A stretch of DNA of 64,000 nt from Cellvibrio sp. 79 (lineage in GTDB: Bacteria > Pseudomonadota > Gammaproteobacteria > Pseudomonadales > Cellvibrionaceae), in assembly GCA_003056245.1 (NCBI GenBank), contig MVDH01000003.1, forward strand, positions 186,001 to 250,000, given 5' to 3'. Positions 10,959 to 20,961 of the stretch are shown one piece after another; the first letter of the stretch is position 1; every line of letters begins with the position of its first letter. The notes beneath the pieces were generated by a model. That model was not told the DNA's origin and did not search any database. It was given only the letters and a program-made list of their open reading frames with translations. The translations under genes and the position numbers were made by a program.

Positions 10959-13352
10959 ATGTTCAGTAAAAAATCCTTGTTCGGCATTATTTTTTGGCTG
11001 TTACTGGCTGGTACCAGTGTTACCCTGGTGACATTTGCGGGCCTGTATCTCTACCTAAGCCCCAAACTACCTTCGGTTGAATCCTTGAGGGAGGTTAAAT
11101 TACAGACCCCGTTACGGGTTTATTCAAGCGACGGCAAACTTATTGGTGAATTTGGCGAACAACGTCGCACTCCGCTCACCTATGATCAAATACCGCCTCT
11201 TTATATAAAAGCTCTCCTCTCCGCCGAAGATGCAGAGTTCTTTGAGCATCATGGGGTTTCTCTAAAAGGCATGTTGCGCGCCGCATCACAAATTCTAAAG
11301 TCCGGCGCCATCCAATCCGGCGGAAGCACTATTACTCAACAGTTGGCGCGTGATTTCTTTCTCACTCGCCAACAAATCTTCTCACGCAAGTTTAACGAAA
11401 TTCTCTTATCCATTGAAATTGAAAGAAAATTTACCAAGGAAGAAATCCTTGAATTGTTCAACAATAAAATGTTCTTTGGCAATAGAGCTTATGGCCTTCA
11501 AGCGGCGGCCCAAATTTATTATGGCAAGAATATTGAGGAGCTCAGTGTCGCCCAATACGCAATGATTGTAGGTGTCCTTAAAGCGCCATCCGCTTACAAT
11601 CCGTTAGCTAACCTGAAGCGGGCGATGATTCGCCGCAATTGGATTATCGGGCGCATGTATGAACTCAAACATATTGACCAGGTAACTTACGAAGCGGCGA
11701 TCAATGAGCCGAACACTGCAAGTTACCACGGCACCACCCTGGATGTTCAGGCACCTTACATCGCCGAAATGGCACGCCAGGAAGTTCTGGATCGCTTTGG
11801 CGACAAAGCTTATGTGCAGGGTTACAAGGTTTACACCACAGTAGACAGTGCCGCACAAGCAACTGCCCAGGCAGCAGTTCTTAAAGGGTTGATGGATTAC
11901 GACCGCCGCCATGGTTACCGCGGGCCGGAGCGAAAACTAAACCCATCACAGGAATCAGACCTTGCAGATTGGCAAGATGAGTTACAAACCATTCCCATTT
12001 TAGGTGGCCTGGAGCCCGCTGCGGTAGTGGATATCGCAGATAAGTCCATTAAAGTGTTAATGAGCAACGGCGATTTTATCGATCTTGGCTGGGAACAAGG
12101 GTTATCCAACGTACGCCCTTATATCACCGAGGATAGCCGTGGCGCCGCCTATTCTACTGTCCATAGCTTTTTAAAACCGGGCGATGTAGTCCGCATAATT
12201 AAAGATAATGATGACCAATGGCACTTCAGCCAGGTTCCGGCCATCCAAGCCGCATTGGTTTCATTAGACCCAATCGATGGCGCAATTCGCTCGCTCATTG
12301 GCGGCTTCGATTTCAACCAAAGCCATTACAATCGCGCCATCCAGGGCGCACGCCAACCTGGCTCAAGCTTCAAGCCGTTGCTCTATACGGCGGCACTGGA
12401 AAACGGCTTTACTCCGGCATCGATTATCAACGATGCACCGATTGTTATTGAGAACACCAGCACCGGCATAGCCTGGCGACCTGAAAATGATGACGGAAAA
12501 TTTGCCGGACCAATGCGCATGCGCCAGGCACTTTATCGCTCGCGCAATCTGGTATCTATCCGCTTGTTACGCAGCATCGGTATGCAGACTGCGTTGGACA
12601 GTCTGGCTCGCTTTGGTTTTAACCCCAAAGAGTTTCCACGTGACCTGACCCTGGCACTAGGAAGCCATGCACTAACTCCAATGCAAATGGCAACCGCTTA
12701 CGCCAGCTTTGCTAATGGTGGTTTCAAGATAGATCCTTATCTGGTGACACGAATTGAGGAAGATAGCGGCAAGATTGTTTATGAAGCCAACCCCAAAAGG
12801 GTTTGCAAAGAATGTAGCACTACTGTTGGCGGCCCCGTAACAGTACCAGCGACAAACACTCAACCATTAGCGCCTCGAATTATTGATGCGCGCATTGCCT
12901 ATCTGATTGATTCGATGCTGCGCGATGTAGTTGATAAAGGAACCGGTCGCCTTGCCAAGCAGCTTGGGCGTCAGGATCTGGCCGGCAAAACCGGTACGAC
13001 CAATGGTCCCCGCGACACCTGGTTTTCCGGTTATAACCCCAACATCACCACAACGGTCTGGGTTGGCTTTGATGCAAATACGCTGCTGGGCAGAAAAGAG
13101 TTTGGTAACTCGGCACCCTTGCCAATCTGGATCGACTTTATGCGTACAGCTCTGGAAGGCCTGCCGGATCAATTACCCCGCCAGCCGGAAGGCATTGTTA
13201 CAGTGCGCATCAATCCGGATACCGGCAAACCTGCTATGCCCGGTGATCCCGATGCAATTTTTGAAGTGTTTTTAGGTGAGGATACAGGGCGTACATCAGC
13301 AGCAGGAAATGAAACCAGCGAACAAGTCACCCTGCCCGAAGAAATTTTCTAA
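10959..13352 (+). CDS. mrcA: Penicillin-binding protein 1A, bifunctional transglycosylase/transpeptidase
   Basis: Class A PBP (also called PonA) that polymerises glycan strands and cross-links peptides in the periplasm. The start at 10959 gives 797 residues and puts the membrane anchor (about residues 7-32) at the N-terminus. The longer frame from 10908 begins inside a TATAAT box. Visible motifs include glycosyltransferase 'SAEDAEFFEHHG' and 'GGSTITQQLARDFFL', and the transpeptidase Ser-x-x-Lys in 'QPGSSFKP', 'SRN' and 'KTGTTN'. Family length is about 800-850. Divergent placement next to pilM matches Pseudomonas. Confidence 0.96.
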   Translation: MFSKKSLFGIIFWLLLAGTSVTLVTFAGLYLYLSPKLPSVESLREVKLQTPLRVYSSDGKLIGEFGEQRRTPLTYDQIPPLYIKALLSAEDAEFFEHHGVSLKGMLRAASQILKSGAIQSGGSTITQQLARDFFLTRQQIFSRKFNEILLSIEIERKFTKEEILELFNNKMFFGNRAYGLQAAAQIYYGKNIEELSVAQYAMIVGVLKAPSAYNPLANLKRAMIRRNWIIGRMYELKHIDQVTYEAAINEPNTASYHGTTLDVQAPYIAEMARQEVLDRFGDKAYVQGYKVYTTVDSAAQATAQAAVLKGLMDYDRRHGYRGPERKLNPSQESDLADWQDELQTIPILGGLEPAAVVDIADKSIKVLMSNGDFIDLGWEQGLSNVRPYITEDSRGAAYSTVHSFLKPGDVVRIIKDNDDQWHFSQVPAIQAALVSLDPIDGAIRSLIGGFDFNQSHYNRAIQGARQPGSSFKPLLYTAALENGFTPASIINDAPIVIENTSTGIAWRPENDDGKFAGPMRMRQALYRSRNLVSIRLLRSIGMQTALDSLARFGFNPKEFPRDLTLALGSHALTPMQMATAYASFANGGFKIDPYLVTRIEEDSGKIVYEANPKRVCKECSTTVGGPVTVPATNTQPLAPRIIDARIAYLIDSMLRDVVDKGTGRLAKQLGRQDLAGKTGTTNGPRDTWFSGYNPNITTTVWVGFDANTLLGRKEFGNSAPLPIWIDFMRTALEGLPDQLPRQPEGIVTVRINPDTGKPAMPGDPDAIFEVFLGEDTGRTSAAGNETSEQVTLPEEIF

Positions 13353-13358
13353 CACAGA

Positions 13359-14168
13359 TTAATCAATCACCTTCAAGGATGAAGGTGTACGCACCCCCAT
13401 CACCAGCGACTTAAACCGGCGCTTGCCATTTTGACTACCCTTGTCTTTTCGAGCCGTAATCCATCCGCGAACTTCCACAGTTTTACCCTGCAACGATTGC
13501 CAATCATTGCGCCCAAAGGTTCGCCAATCAGATTTTTTTATTTGCGCGACCAAATCCCCATCAAACTCAATCCACACCGATGAATTCACATCAACGCGCA
13601 TAACCTTGCCCCGCACCAGCCGAAAACCGGTATCGCCTACTGTTAATGATGTCGAGGGAAAGCTACTCCAATACGAGTTGCTCCAAACACCGGAAGGTTT
13701 TTTGCGCGCGCGGGATTCAATGGAGTAAAGACAAGATTCTTGCGCGCCATTGGGCGGGACACTGACCTGAAGCGCCATTCCTGCACGAATTTGTTCCGCC
13801 GCCAGGCTGCGGCCGGATTTATCATATACATGAGCCAACCAGCGCCCGTAATGATCGCGCTTTTCAGCATCAAACCCCAAACGAACTTCGCCCCCTGCGC
13901 GCGCAACAAACTGGCGTGCACTCGCCAGCGACTCCTGCCCCAGCGGTTGGCCACGCTTTTGACCGATAGTAATTTCGGGGGCATTGATCCCCAGGACTCG
14001 CACCGAGCGACCATCGCTGAGCTTTAGGGTATCCCCATCCTGCACCTTAGCCACTTTAATAGCAGTGCTTTCGGGGTGGCCGCATTCAGCCAATACAAAT
14101 GAGGAAGATAACAGGCATAAAAAAACGCCGGTAAGCAACCTTACCGGCGTTTTTCTGGATTGTTGCAT
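13359..14168 (-). CDS. Secreted staphylococcal-nuclease-like (SNase/thermonuclease) protein
   Basis: Predicted periplasmic or secreted nuclease of the SNase OB-fold family. The start at 14168 gives 269 residues with a signal peptide (MQQSRKTPVRLLTGVFLCLL, cleavage probably after 'FVLA'). A longer frame starting at 14264 would overlap rpmE and is rejected. The catalytic core shows 'VQDGDTLKLSDGRSVRVLGINAPE', 'GQESLASARQFV' and 'DHYGRWLAHVYD', matching the calcium- and substrate-binding residues of the family. The C-terminal 100 residues form an extra domain with 'VMRVDVNSSVWIEFDGDL' resembling an OB-like extension. The signal peptide is encoded by a perfect terminator hairpin (14121-14154), which is unusual. 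Confidence 0.85.
   Translation of the reverse strand: MQQSRKTPVRLLTGVFLCLLSSSFVLAECGHPESTAIKVAKVQDGDTLKLSDGRSVRVLGINAPEITIGQKRGQPLGQESLASARQFVARAGGEVRLGFDAEKRDHYGRWLAHVYDKSGRSLAAEQIRAGMALQVSVPPNGAQESCLYSIESRARKKPSGVWSNSYWSSFPSTSLTVGDTGFRLVRGKVMRVDVNSSVWIEFDGDLVAQIKKSDWRTFGRNDWQSLQGKTVEVRGWITARKDKGSQNGKRRFKSLVMGVRTPSSLKVID
14121..14154 (-). terminator. rpmE terminator lying inside the start of the nuclease gene
   Basis: A perfect 15-bp stem (14121-14135 with 14140-14154, loop CAAC) with a 3' T run on the minus strand (A's just below 14121). It lies 40-73 bases after the rpmE stop, within codons 5-16 of the nuclease gene. rpmE transcripts should mostly stop here. Confidence 0.85.
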
Positions 14169-14193
14169 CAGCTTAAGCTGCAAGGCGCACCAA

Positions 14194-14415
14194 TTATTTC
14201 TTGGCGCCACCGATACGGCTGCCGAAACGCTTGGTGAAGCGGTCAATACGACCACCGGTATCAACGATTTTTTGCTTGCCAGTGTAGAAAGGGTGGCATT
14301 GGCCGCACACGTCTACGTGGAAAGATTTACCCAGGGTTGAACGGGTAGTGAAGTTGTTGCCGCAGCTGCAGTTAACAGCTACTTCAACGTAATTTGGATG
14401 AATGTCTGCTTTCAT
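14194..14415 (-). CDS. rpmE: 50S ribosomal protein L31, zinc-binding type
   Basis: Large-subunit ribosomal protein of 73 residues, starting '[20 protein letters not shown]'. The ATG at 14415 is preferred over an upstream in-frame ATG at 14469 because it matches the conserved N-terminus. Cys16, Cys18 and the later 'CGQCHP' pair form the zinc site, so this is the C+ form rather than the zinc-free paralogue. It is divergent from priA, the usual neighbourhood in gammaproteobacteria. Confidence 0.96.
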   Translation of the reverse strand: MKADIHPNYVEVAVNCSCGNNFTTRSTLGKSFHVDVCGQCHPFYTGKQKIVDTGGRIDRFTKRFGSRIGGAKK

Positions 14416-14676
14416 GATGAATGCCTTCGTAAGCTGTGCCGCCACCGGGTCTATTGCCTGGCACCGCACATAGGTTAAAAAAAACGGCTGTTTTTGAAGA
14501 GCGGCGATACTATCAGAAAAAAATCCCGGCGCAACCGCAAAGCGCGGTTTTGCCTAAAAAATCATCAGGCACATGCTATTTCCCTCTTCCAACTTACAAA
14601 ACTACCTCCCTGCTTTGTCACGGCGATATAGGTTATCCTTCCCGCCAAACGCCGCCTTAGCAGAACAACACCAACA

Positions 14677-16896
14677 ATGCACGAACCACGACTACTTGAG
14701 ATTGCCCTGCCCGTTCCCTTGAGGCGCAACTTCGACTATTTATCTCCCATAGACTTTCCCGCAGATGCGTTGGACTCGCTGCAAGTAGGTACATTAGTTC
14801 GCGTTCCTTTCGGTCATCAGGAGCTCATCGGCATATTGCTTGACGTTAAATCCGTTAGCGCTTACCAACCGGCAAAACTGCGCCCTGCGCTGGGGATTAT
14901 CGATCATCAACCCGTACTGGATACCGAACTACTGGAGCTTTGCCGCTGGGCAGCCGACTATTACCAGTCACCTTTAGGTGAGGCACTGCAAACCGCCTTA
15001 CCGGTTTTATTGCGACAAGGCGAACCCGCGCGATTAAAAGGTGAACCCGTCTTTGTATTAACAGCGGAAGGCAAAGGCTTGCCCGAAGGCGCCTTGAAAC
15101 GCGCGCGCAAACAAGCCGAATTACTGGCCGCACTACAAAAAGCCCCTCATTTAACACGGGCCGATCTGGATTCGCTGGAAATCCCCCGCTCTATTGCCAA
15201 AAACCTCATCGATAAAGGCCTGGTAAAAATTGAAGAGTTGGCACTATCCACAAACAACCAAATCACCCAATTGTTGCGCGAGCCCCCGCTCACCCTGAGT
15301 GACGAACAACGACACGCATTTGAGCAAATCGACTTTTCCGGTTTCAAAACCTGGTTACTCGACGGTGCCACCGGCAGTGGTAAAACCGAAATCTATTTAC
15401 AGGCAATTGAGCGAAGCCTTCACCAAGGCAAGCAGGCCCTGGTGCTGGTGCCAGAAATCGGCCTTACGCCGCAAACCATCCAGCGTTTCCAGCGGCGGTT
15501 TGCCGTTCCGGTTGCGGCGCTGCATTCGAGGTTAAATGATAGAGAAAGACTGGAAGCCTGGTTGCAAGCCCGTGCCGGCATTGCACGCATAGTAATTGGT
15601 ACTCGCTCAGCACTCTTTACGCCCTTCCAGTCACTGGGAATTATCATTATTGATGAAGAGCACGATGGCTCGTTTAAACAGCAGGATGGCTTTCGTTATT
15701 CCGCCCGCGATCTCGCCGCCGTACGTGCCCATCGTTTGAACATCCCACTGATTCTCGGCTCGGCAACGCCTTCGCTGGAAACCTTGCACAATGCACTGCA
15801 GGGCCGTTCCCATCACTTGCAACTTAAAGCGCGCGCAGGCAGTGCCAGACCACCGGAAATTCAATTGCTGGATATTCGCGGCGAAATACTTCACGAAGGT
15901 TTTGCCCAGGCCAGTATTGATGCCATTGGCGAAACCCTCGCACGTGGCAACCAGGTTCTGGTGTTTCTAAATCGCCGTGGTTACGCCCCCACACTGGAAT
16001 GCCACGATTGTGGCTGGCTGGCGAACTGCAATTTTTGCGATGCGCGCATGACGGTACACCAAACCCCGCGCCATTTACATTGCCACCATTGCGATCACCA
16101 ACGTGCGTTACCGCGTCGTTGCCCGCACTGCAATTCCAGCCATTTACAACCTATTGGCCAGGGAACAGAACGCAGCGAAATTGTGCTGCAACAATTATTT
16201 CCCGACCAAAAAATTATTCGTGTAGACCGCGATTCCACCCGCAATAAAAATGCGATGCAGAAATTACTGGAAGAGGTTCACACCGGTGAGCCCTGCATCC
16301 TCGTGGGAACCCAGATGCTCGCCAAAGGCCATCATTTTGCCGATGTAACCCTGGTGGTCATCATCGACGCCGACGCCGGTTTATTCAGCACGGATTTTCG
16401 CGGACCGGAACGCATGGGCCAACTTCTCCTGCAAGTTGCCGGACGCGCCGGACGTGCAGAAAAACCGGGGCGCGTAATATTGCAGAGCCATCATACCGAT
16501 CACCCTTTGGTGCAAACGCTTGTCACGCGCGGTTATCACGCACTGGCCGATTTGATTTTGCATGAACGCCAACTCACCGGCTTGCCCCCTTATCGCCAAC
16601 TCGCATTGATGCGTGCTGAAAGCAAATTCCCCCAGAAAGCCACTGACTTTCTGGCCTATGCCCGCCAGCAAGCAGAAACTCTCGCGCCTGCAAGCCCGGT
16701 ATTGAGTTATCTCGGGCCGCTTCCTGCATTTATGGAAAAACGAGGCGATCGTTTTCGCTACCAATTGCAAATCAGCAGCGCCCAACGCAAACCATTACAG
16801 CAACTTCTCACCGAATTGGCGATGAAACTTGAATCCAGTCCGCTTGCCAAAGCGGTACGCTGGTCGATTGATGTCGATCCACAAGAGATGGGCTGA
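14677..16896 (+). CDS. priA: Primosomal protein N', replication restart helicase PriA
   Basis: 3'-5' helicase that reloads DnaB at stalled forks. The 739 residues have an N-terminal 3'-fork-binding domain, Walker A 'GATGSGKTEIYLQAIE', the DEAH-like box 'IIIDEEHDGSFKQ' and the zinc-binding insert with four CxxC pairs ('CHDCGWLANCNFC', 'CHHC', 'CPHC'). Helicase motifs V-VI are 'GTQMLAKGHHF' and 'LQVAGRAGRAEKPG'. The ATG at 14677 fits the family N-terminus. The FtsN-like gene follows 79 bases later. Confidence 0.97.
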   Translation: MHEPRLLEIALPVPLRRNFDYLSPIDFPADALDSLQVGTLVRVPFGHQELIGILLDVKSVSAYQPAKLRPALGIIDHQPVLDTELLELCRWAADYYQSPLGEALQTALPVLLRQGEPARLKGEPVFVLTAEGKGLPEGALKRARKQAELLAALQKAPHLTRADLDSLEIPRSIAKNLIDKGLVKIEELALSTNNQITQLLREPPLTLSDEQRHAFEQIDFSGFKTWLLDGATGSGKTEIYLQAIERSLHQGKQALVLVPEIGLTPQTIQRFQRRFAVPVAALHSRLNDRERLEAWLQARAGIARIVIGTRSALFTPFQSLGIIIIDEEHDGSFKQQDGFRYSARDLAAVRAHRLNIPLILGSATPSLETLHNALQGRSHHLQLKARAGSARPPEIQLLDIRGEILHEGFAQASIDAIGETLARGNQVLVFLNRRGYAPTLECHDCGWLANCNFCDARMTVHQTPRHLHCHHCDHQRALPRRCPHCNSSHLQPIGQGTERSEIVLQQLFPDQKIIRVDRDSTRNKNAMQKLLEEVHTGEPCILVGTQMLAKGHHFADVTLVVIIDADAGLFSTDFRGPERMGQLLLQVAGRAGRAEKPGRVILQSHHTDHPLVQTLVTRGYHALADLILHERQLTGLPPYRQLALMRAESKFPQKATDFLAYARQQAETLAPASPVLSYLGPLPAFMEKRGDRFRYQLQISSAQRKPLQQLLTELAMKLESSPLAKAVRWSIDVDPQEMG

Positions 16897-16975
16897 TAGC
16901 GTGTAGTGACGGCAATAGCCATACCCTTTACAATCGCGCCCTTATTTTTAGCCAACCGATTATGTAAAACATTTC

Positions 16976-17530
16976 ATGAGCAGAGATTTCGCCAAAAAAG
17001 GCCGCGCACCGGCCAAGCGCAGCAGCGGCAACAGCAGCGGTGGCCAGACACCCGCGTGGTTGTGGTTTATCGCAGGCCTGGTCATGGGTGCGTTTGCGGC
17101 GAGTTATTACTTTATTAAACATCCGGTTGAAGCTCCCGCGCCCAAAGAGGACCCGAAACCGAAAGTTGTCGAAAACAAAACGCCGAAACCGCGCTTTGAT
17201 TTCTACAAGCTCCTGCAAGAAAGCGAAACCATAGTCCCCGCTAGCGAAGCAACCGGTGAAGACAAACCCGCACCGCAGGAAGCAGGAATCGAATATCTGA
17301 TTCAAGTGGGATCATTTCCCAAAGCCGAAGATGCCGATAAATTGCGTGCACAACTGATTTTGCTTAACCTGGATGCCGGCATCGAAAAAGTGGAAATCCG
17401 CAAAGGCGAGATCTGGCATCGCGTAGTGGTCGGTCCTTTCGACAATCAAAATGCGTTGACCAGCGCTCGCTCGCAACTCGTAAAAAATGAGTACAACGCA
17501 CTCGTACTCAAACGCGCCAAAGCCAAGTAA
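16976..17530 (+). CDS. ftsN: FtsN-like SPOR-domain cell division protein
   Basis: A bitopic membrane protein of 184 residues. It has a basic cytoplasmic tail ('MSRDFAKKGRAPAKRSSGN'), a transmembrane helix near residues 22-43, a Pro/Lys-rich linker and a C-terminal SPOR domain from about residue 104 ('YLIQVGSFPKAEDADKLRAQ'). Position between priA and hslVU matches ftsN in E. coli and Pseudomonas. FtsN triggers septal peptidoglycan synthesis. The assignment relies on synteny, since SPOR proteins look alike. Confidence 0.88.
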   Translation: MSRDFAKKGRAPAKRSSGNSSGGQTPAWLWFIAGLVMGAFAASYYFIKHPVEAPAPKEDPKPKVVENKTPKPRFDFYKLLQESETIVPASEATGEDKPAPQEAGIEYLIQVGSFPKAEDADKLRAQLILLNLDAGIEKVEIRKGEIWHRVVVGPFDNQNALTSARSQLVKNEYNALVLKRAKAK

Positions 17531-17669
17531 AACGGCTTGTCATACTACATTCGAAAATAAGGGTACCGCTTGAAAAAGCCGTGCCCATCCCCATCTCGAT
17601 TATTCCTGTTGCGATACCGCACAGCACATGTTCTGCATGTGTTTGTATTGATTATTTAAAGGAAGTCCT

Positions 17670-18194
17670 GTGACTACGATTCTTTCTGTTCGCCGCGAAG
17701 GCCAGGTAGTAATTGGTGGCGACGGCCAGGTATCACTTGGCAACACCGTGATGAAAGGCAATGCGCGCAAAGTGCGCCGCTTGTATAAAAACCAGGTATT
17801 GGCCGGGTTCGCCGGCGGCACTGCCGATGCATTTACTTTGTTCGAACGCTTTGAAGCAAAACTGGAAGCGCATAACGGCCAACTTACACGCGCCGCTGTT
17901 GAACTCGCCAAAGACTGGCGAACGGATCGCAGCTTGCGGCGTTTGGAGGCACTGCTCGCAGTTGCCGATAAAGAAGCATCGTTAATCATTACCGGCAATG
18001 GCGATGTAATCCAACCTGAAGATGATTTAATTGCGATTGGTTCAGGCGGCAATTATGCGCAAGCTGCGGCCCGCGCCTTGCTGGAAAATACATCGCTTGA
18101 TGCGCGCAGCATTGTTGAAAAAGGTTTGAAAATCGCTGGCGATATTTGTGTTTTTACCAACCAGAATCACACCATTGAAGTGCTCGATTATTAA
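17670..18194 (+). CDS. hslV: ATP-dependent protease subunit HslV
   Basis: Proteasome-related threonine peptidase that forms a dodecamer capped by HslU. The start is GTG at 17670 with AAAGGAAG upstream. After removal of Met1 the N-terminal Thr2 is the nucleophile ('[24 protein letters not shown]'). Other family marks are '[17 protein letters not shown]' and '[16 protein letters not shown]'. At 174 residues it is family length. hslU follows after 59 bases. Confidence 0.97.
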   Translation: MTTILSVRREGQVVIGGDGQVSLGNTVMKGNARKVRRLYKNQVLAGFAGGTADAFTLFERFEAKLEAHNGQLTRAAVELAKDWRTDRSLRRLEALLAVADKEASLIITGNGDVIQPEDDLIAIGSGGNYAQAAARALLENTSLDARSIVEKGLKIAGDICVFTNQNHTIEVLDY

Positions 18195-18253
18195 TTGCTT
18201 ATATCAGCCCACCCAAATAGCTACCAATGCACAAAGAAATTAAAGAGTTTTTT

Positions 18254-19576
18254 ATGTCTTCTATGACCCCGCGCGAAATCGTGCATGAATTGGATAAACA
18301 TATCGTCGGCCAACAAAACGCCAAGCGCGCTGTCGCCATTGCATTGCGCAATCGCTGGCGCCGCATGCAAGTACCCGCTGATATGCGCAATGAGATTACC
18401 CCGAAAAATATTTTGATGATCGGCCCCACCGGTGTCGGTAAAACTGAAATTGCCCGGCGCCTGGCAAAACTTGCCAACGCACCATTTATTAAAGTGGAAG
18501 CCACTAAATTTACTGAAGTTGGTTATGTCGGTCGCGATGTGGAATCCATTATTCGCGATCTCGTCGATGTCGCAATTAAAATGCGCCGTGAACAAGCCGT
18601 GAAATCAGTTCAGCACCGCGCGGCAGAAGCCGCAGAAGATCGCATCCTTGATGCATTGCTACCACCTGCACGCGACTTATCCGCGGAGGAAAGTAAACAT
18701 GAATCCGGCACCCGCCAGATTTTCCGTAAGAAATTGCGCGAAGGCGAACTGGACGATAAAGAAATTGAAATTGATTTAGCCGCGACCAGCGTGGGCGTAG
18801 AAATTATGGCCCCACCCGGCATGGAAGAAATGACCAACCAGCTGCAAAGCATGTTCTCATCGCTGGGGCGCGACAAAACCAAAAAAACCAAAACCACTGT
18901 TAAAAAAGCCTTCAAACAATTACAGGATGAAGAAGCGGCAAAACTGGTCAGCGAAGACGATATCAAAACCCAGGCGATTGAGGCGGCCGAACAAAACGGT
19001 ATTGTGTTTATCGATGAAATTGACAAAGTCGCACGCCGTGGCAATGTGAGCGGTGCCGATGTATCGCGCGAAGGTGTACAACGTGATTTGCTGCCGTTAA
19101 TTGAGGGCTGCACCGTGACCACTAAACATGGCATGATCAAAACCGATCATATTTTGTTTATCACGTCCGGCGCGTTCCATTTGAGCAAGCCATCAGATTT
19201 AATCCCGGAGCTGCAAGGCCGCTTGCCAATTCGCGTGGAATTACAGGCGCTAACGCCCGATGATTTCGAACGCATCCTTACTGAGCCTAAAGCATCGCTG
19301 ACGGAACAACAGCAAGCACTGCTTAAAACTGAAGGTGTTGATGTTTCCTTTACCAAAGATGGTATTCGCCGTATTGCAGAAACTGCATTTGATGTAAATG
19401 AACGCACTGAAAATATTGGCGCGCGCCGTTTGCACACAATTCTGGAACGCTTGCTGGAAGATGTTTCGTTTGATGCTGGCAACGGTAACAACAGTGTAGA
19501 AATTAATGCAGACTATGTTGAGAAACATTTGGGCGAGCTGGCGAAAAATGAAGACTTGAGCCGGTATATTCTCTGA
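18254..19576 (+). CDS. hslU: ATP-dependent protease ATPase subunit HslU
   Basis: AAA+ unfoldase that feeds substrates to HslV. The ATG at 18254 gives 440 residues and the conserved N-terminus '[20 protein letters not shown]'. An upstream ATG at 18227 lacks a ribosome site and would add nine residues. Walker A is '[15 protein letters not shown]', Walker B 'IVFIDEIDK', and the C-terminus 'LSRYIL' inserts into HslV pockets. The stop overlaps the next start (TGATG), so the DUF971 gene is probably coupled. Confidence 0.96.
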   Translation: MSSMTPREIVHELDKHIVGQQNAKRAVAIALRNRWRRMQVPADMRNEITPKNILMIGPTGVGKTEIARRLAKLANAPFIKVEATKFTEVGYVGRDVESIIRDLVDVAIKMRREQAVKSVQHRAAEAAEDRILDALLPPARDLSAEESKHESGTRQIFRKKLREGELDDKEIEIDLAATSVGVEIMAPPGMEEMTNQLQSMFSSLGRDKTKKTKTTVKKAFKQLQDEEAAKLVSEDDIKTQAIEAAEQNGIVFIDEIDKVARRGNVSGADVSREGVQRDLLPLIEGCTVTTKHGMIKTDHILFITSGAFHLSKPSDLIPELQGRLPIRVELQALTPDDFERILTEPKASLTEQQQALLKTEGVDVSFTKDGIRRIAETAFDVNERTENIGARRLHTILERLLEDVSFDAGNGNNSVEINADYVEKHLGELAKNEDLSRYIL

Positions 19577-19968
19577 TGAATGCAGATGCAAGCAAAGTTC
19601 CCAGCAAAATAAAGTTGCACAAACAATCACAGCAACTCGAATTGCATTTTGATGGCGAGCAATTCTTATTCCCCGCCGAACTCTTGCGCGTTTATTCGCC
19701 CAGCGCCGAAGTCAAAGGTCACGGACCGGGGCAAGAAGTGCTGCAATTTGGAAAGAAAGACGTTGCGATCACTGGTATCGAGCGCGCAGGCAACTATGCC
19801 CTCAAATTAATTTTCAGTGATGGGCACGACAGCGGTATTTTTACCTGGAGTTATTTTTACGATCTGGGGAAAAATCAGGAACAGCTTTGGACTGAATATC
19901 TGCAAAAATTACACGACGCTGGTAAAAGCCGCGAGAAAGATACCAGCGTCGTGAAGTTTATTAACTAA
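19576..19968 (+). CDS. DUF971 (GBBH-like N-terminal domain) protein
   Basis: A 130-residue protein whose core matches the small GBBH-like beta-domain: 'LELHFDGEQFLFPAELLRVYSPSAEV' near the N-terminus and 'YALKLIFSDGHDSGIFTWSYFYDLG' in the middle. It is the free-standing form of the domain found at the N-terminus of gamma-butyrobetaine hydroxylases and in some Fe-S scaffold-related proteins. The ATG overlaps the hslU stop by one base, a linkage found in many proteobacteria. Biochemical role unknown. Confidence 0.85.
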   Translation: MNADASKVPSKIKLHKQSQQLELHFDGEQFLFPAELLRVYSPSAEVKGHGPGQEVLQFGKKDVAITGIERAGNYALKLIFSDGHDSGIFTWSYFYDLGKNQEQLWTEYLQKLHDAGKSREKDTSVVKFIN

Positions 19969-20004
19969 TTTTTTATGCACCAGCTTTTATCATTGGTGTC
20001 AATT

Positions 20005-20829
20005 TTATTCAGCACCACTCCAACTCACCACACCGGTGTAAGCGGTAATTAATATCACCAGACCAAAGGCAATACGATACCAGGCAAAGATTTCATAGGT
20101 GTGATTTGCCACAAAACGCACCAGCGTTCTCACCGCCAGCCATGCCGCAAAAAATGCGGTAATAAATCCTGCGGCAAACATCGGCAAATCACTTGTGTGC
20201 AATAAATCGCGATGCTTGTAAATATCGTAAAACGTTGCTGCAAACATGGTGGGAACCGCGAGAAAAAATGAAAACTCGGCGGCAACTTTACGATCCAGGC
20301 CAATGAACAAGCCACCGATAATAGTCGCGCCGGAGCGCGAGGTTCCAGGAACCATAGACACCACCTGGAACAATCCGACTTTCAGTGCATCCTTCCAACT
20401 CATATCATCCACATTGTGTACGCGGACCTGATGAGTGCGACGCTCCGCCCACAGAATGACAATGCCACCGAGAATCAACATAGTAGCTACGCTGATCGGG
20501 TTGAATAAATAGGTTTTGATCAGAGAAATAAATAGCACACCCATAATCGCCGCCGGCAAAAACGCAACCAGCAAGTTGGCAATAAAACGCTGGGCCTTCG
20601 TGTCATTGAACATGCCCAGGGCTACACCAATAAAGCGCTGCCGATATTCCACGACTACCGCCAAAATCGCGCCCAATTGAATCGCAATTTCAAACACACG
20701 GCCATCATTATGAAAATTGATCAGATCGGCTGCCACAATCAAATGGCCGGTACTGGAAATTGGTAAAAACTCGGTGAGGCCTTCCACTACACCCAATACA
20801 ATTGCTTTAAAAATCAGTAAAAAATCCAC
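20005..20829 (-). CDS. uppP: Undecaprenyl-diphosphatase UppP (BacA)
   Basis: Polytopic inner-membrane enzyme that recycles undecaprenyl pyrophosphate to the monophosphate lipid carrier for peptidoglycan synthesis. I prefer the GTG at 20829, which has GGGAG six bases upstream and gives 274 residues, the family size. The longer frame from 20907 adds 26 residues and runs into the neighbouring promoter. Signature motifs are '[18 protein letters not shown]' and '[17 protein letters not shown]'. Confidence 0.95.
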   Translation of the reverse strand: MDFLLIFKAIVLGVVEGLTEFLPISSTGHLIVAADLINFHNDGRVFEIAIQLGAILAVVVEYRQRFIGVALGMFNDTKAQRFIANLLVAFLPAAIMGVLFISLIKTYLFNPISVATMLILGGIVILWAERRTHQVRVHNVDDMSWKDALKVGLFQVVSMVPGTSRSGATIIGGLFIGLDRKVAAEFSFFLAVPTMFAATFYDIYKHRDLLHTSDLPMFAAGFITAFFAAWLAVRTLVRFVANHTYEIFAWYRIAFGLVILITAYTGVVSWSGAE

Positions 20830-20961
20830 AATCAACTCCCGGATCAATATAAAAAAAGCGGGCGCAGTCTGCGCCAGTTCCACAAGGTTTGCAAACTCTG
20901 TGCCCATAAATTGGGCGATGCTGGGTTATAATCCCTTCTACCATACCTGGAGGACAGATTC

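Noticed and set aside
14169-14264. N-terminal extension of the nuclease gene to 14264
   Set aside because: It would overlap rpmE and has no signal-peptide character; the start at 14168 does.
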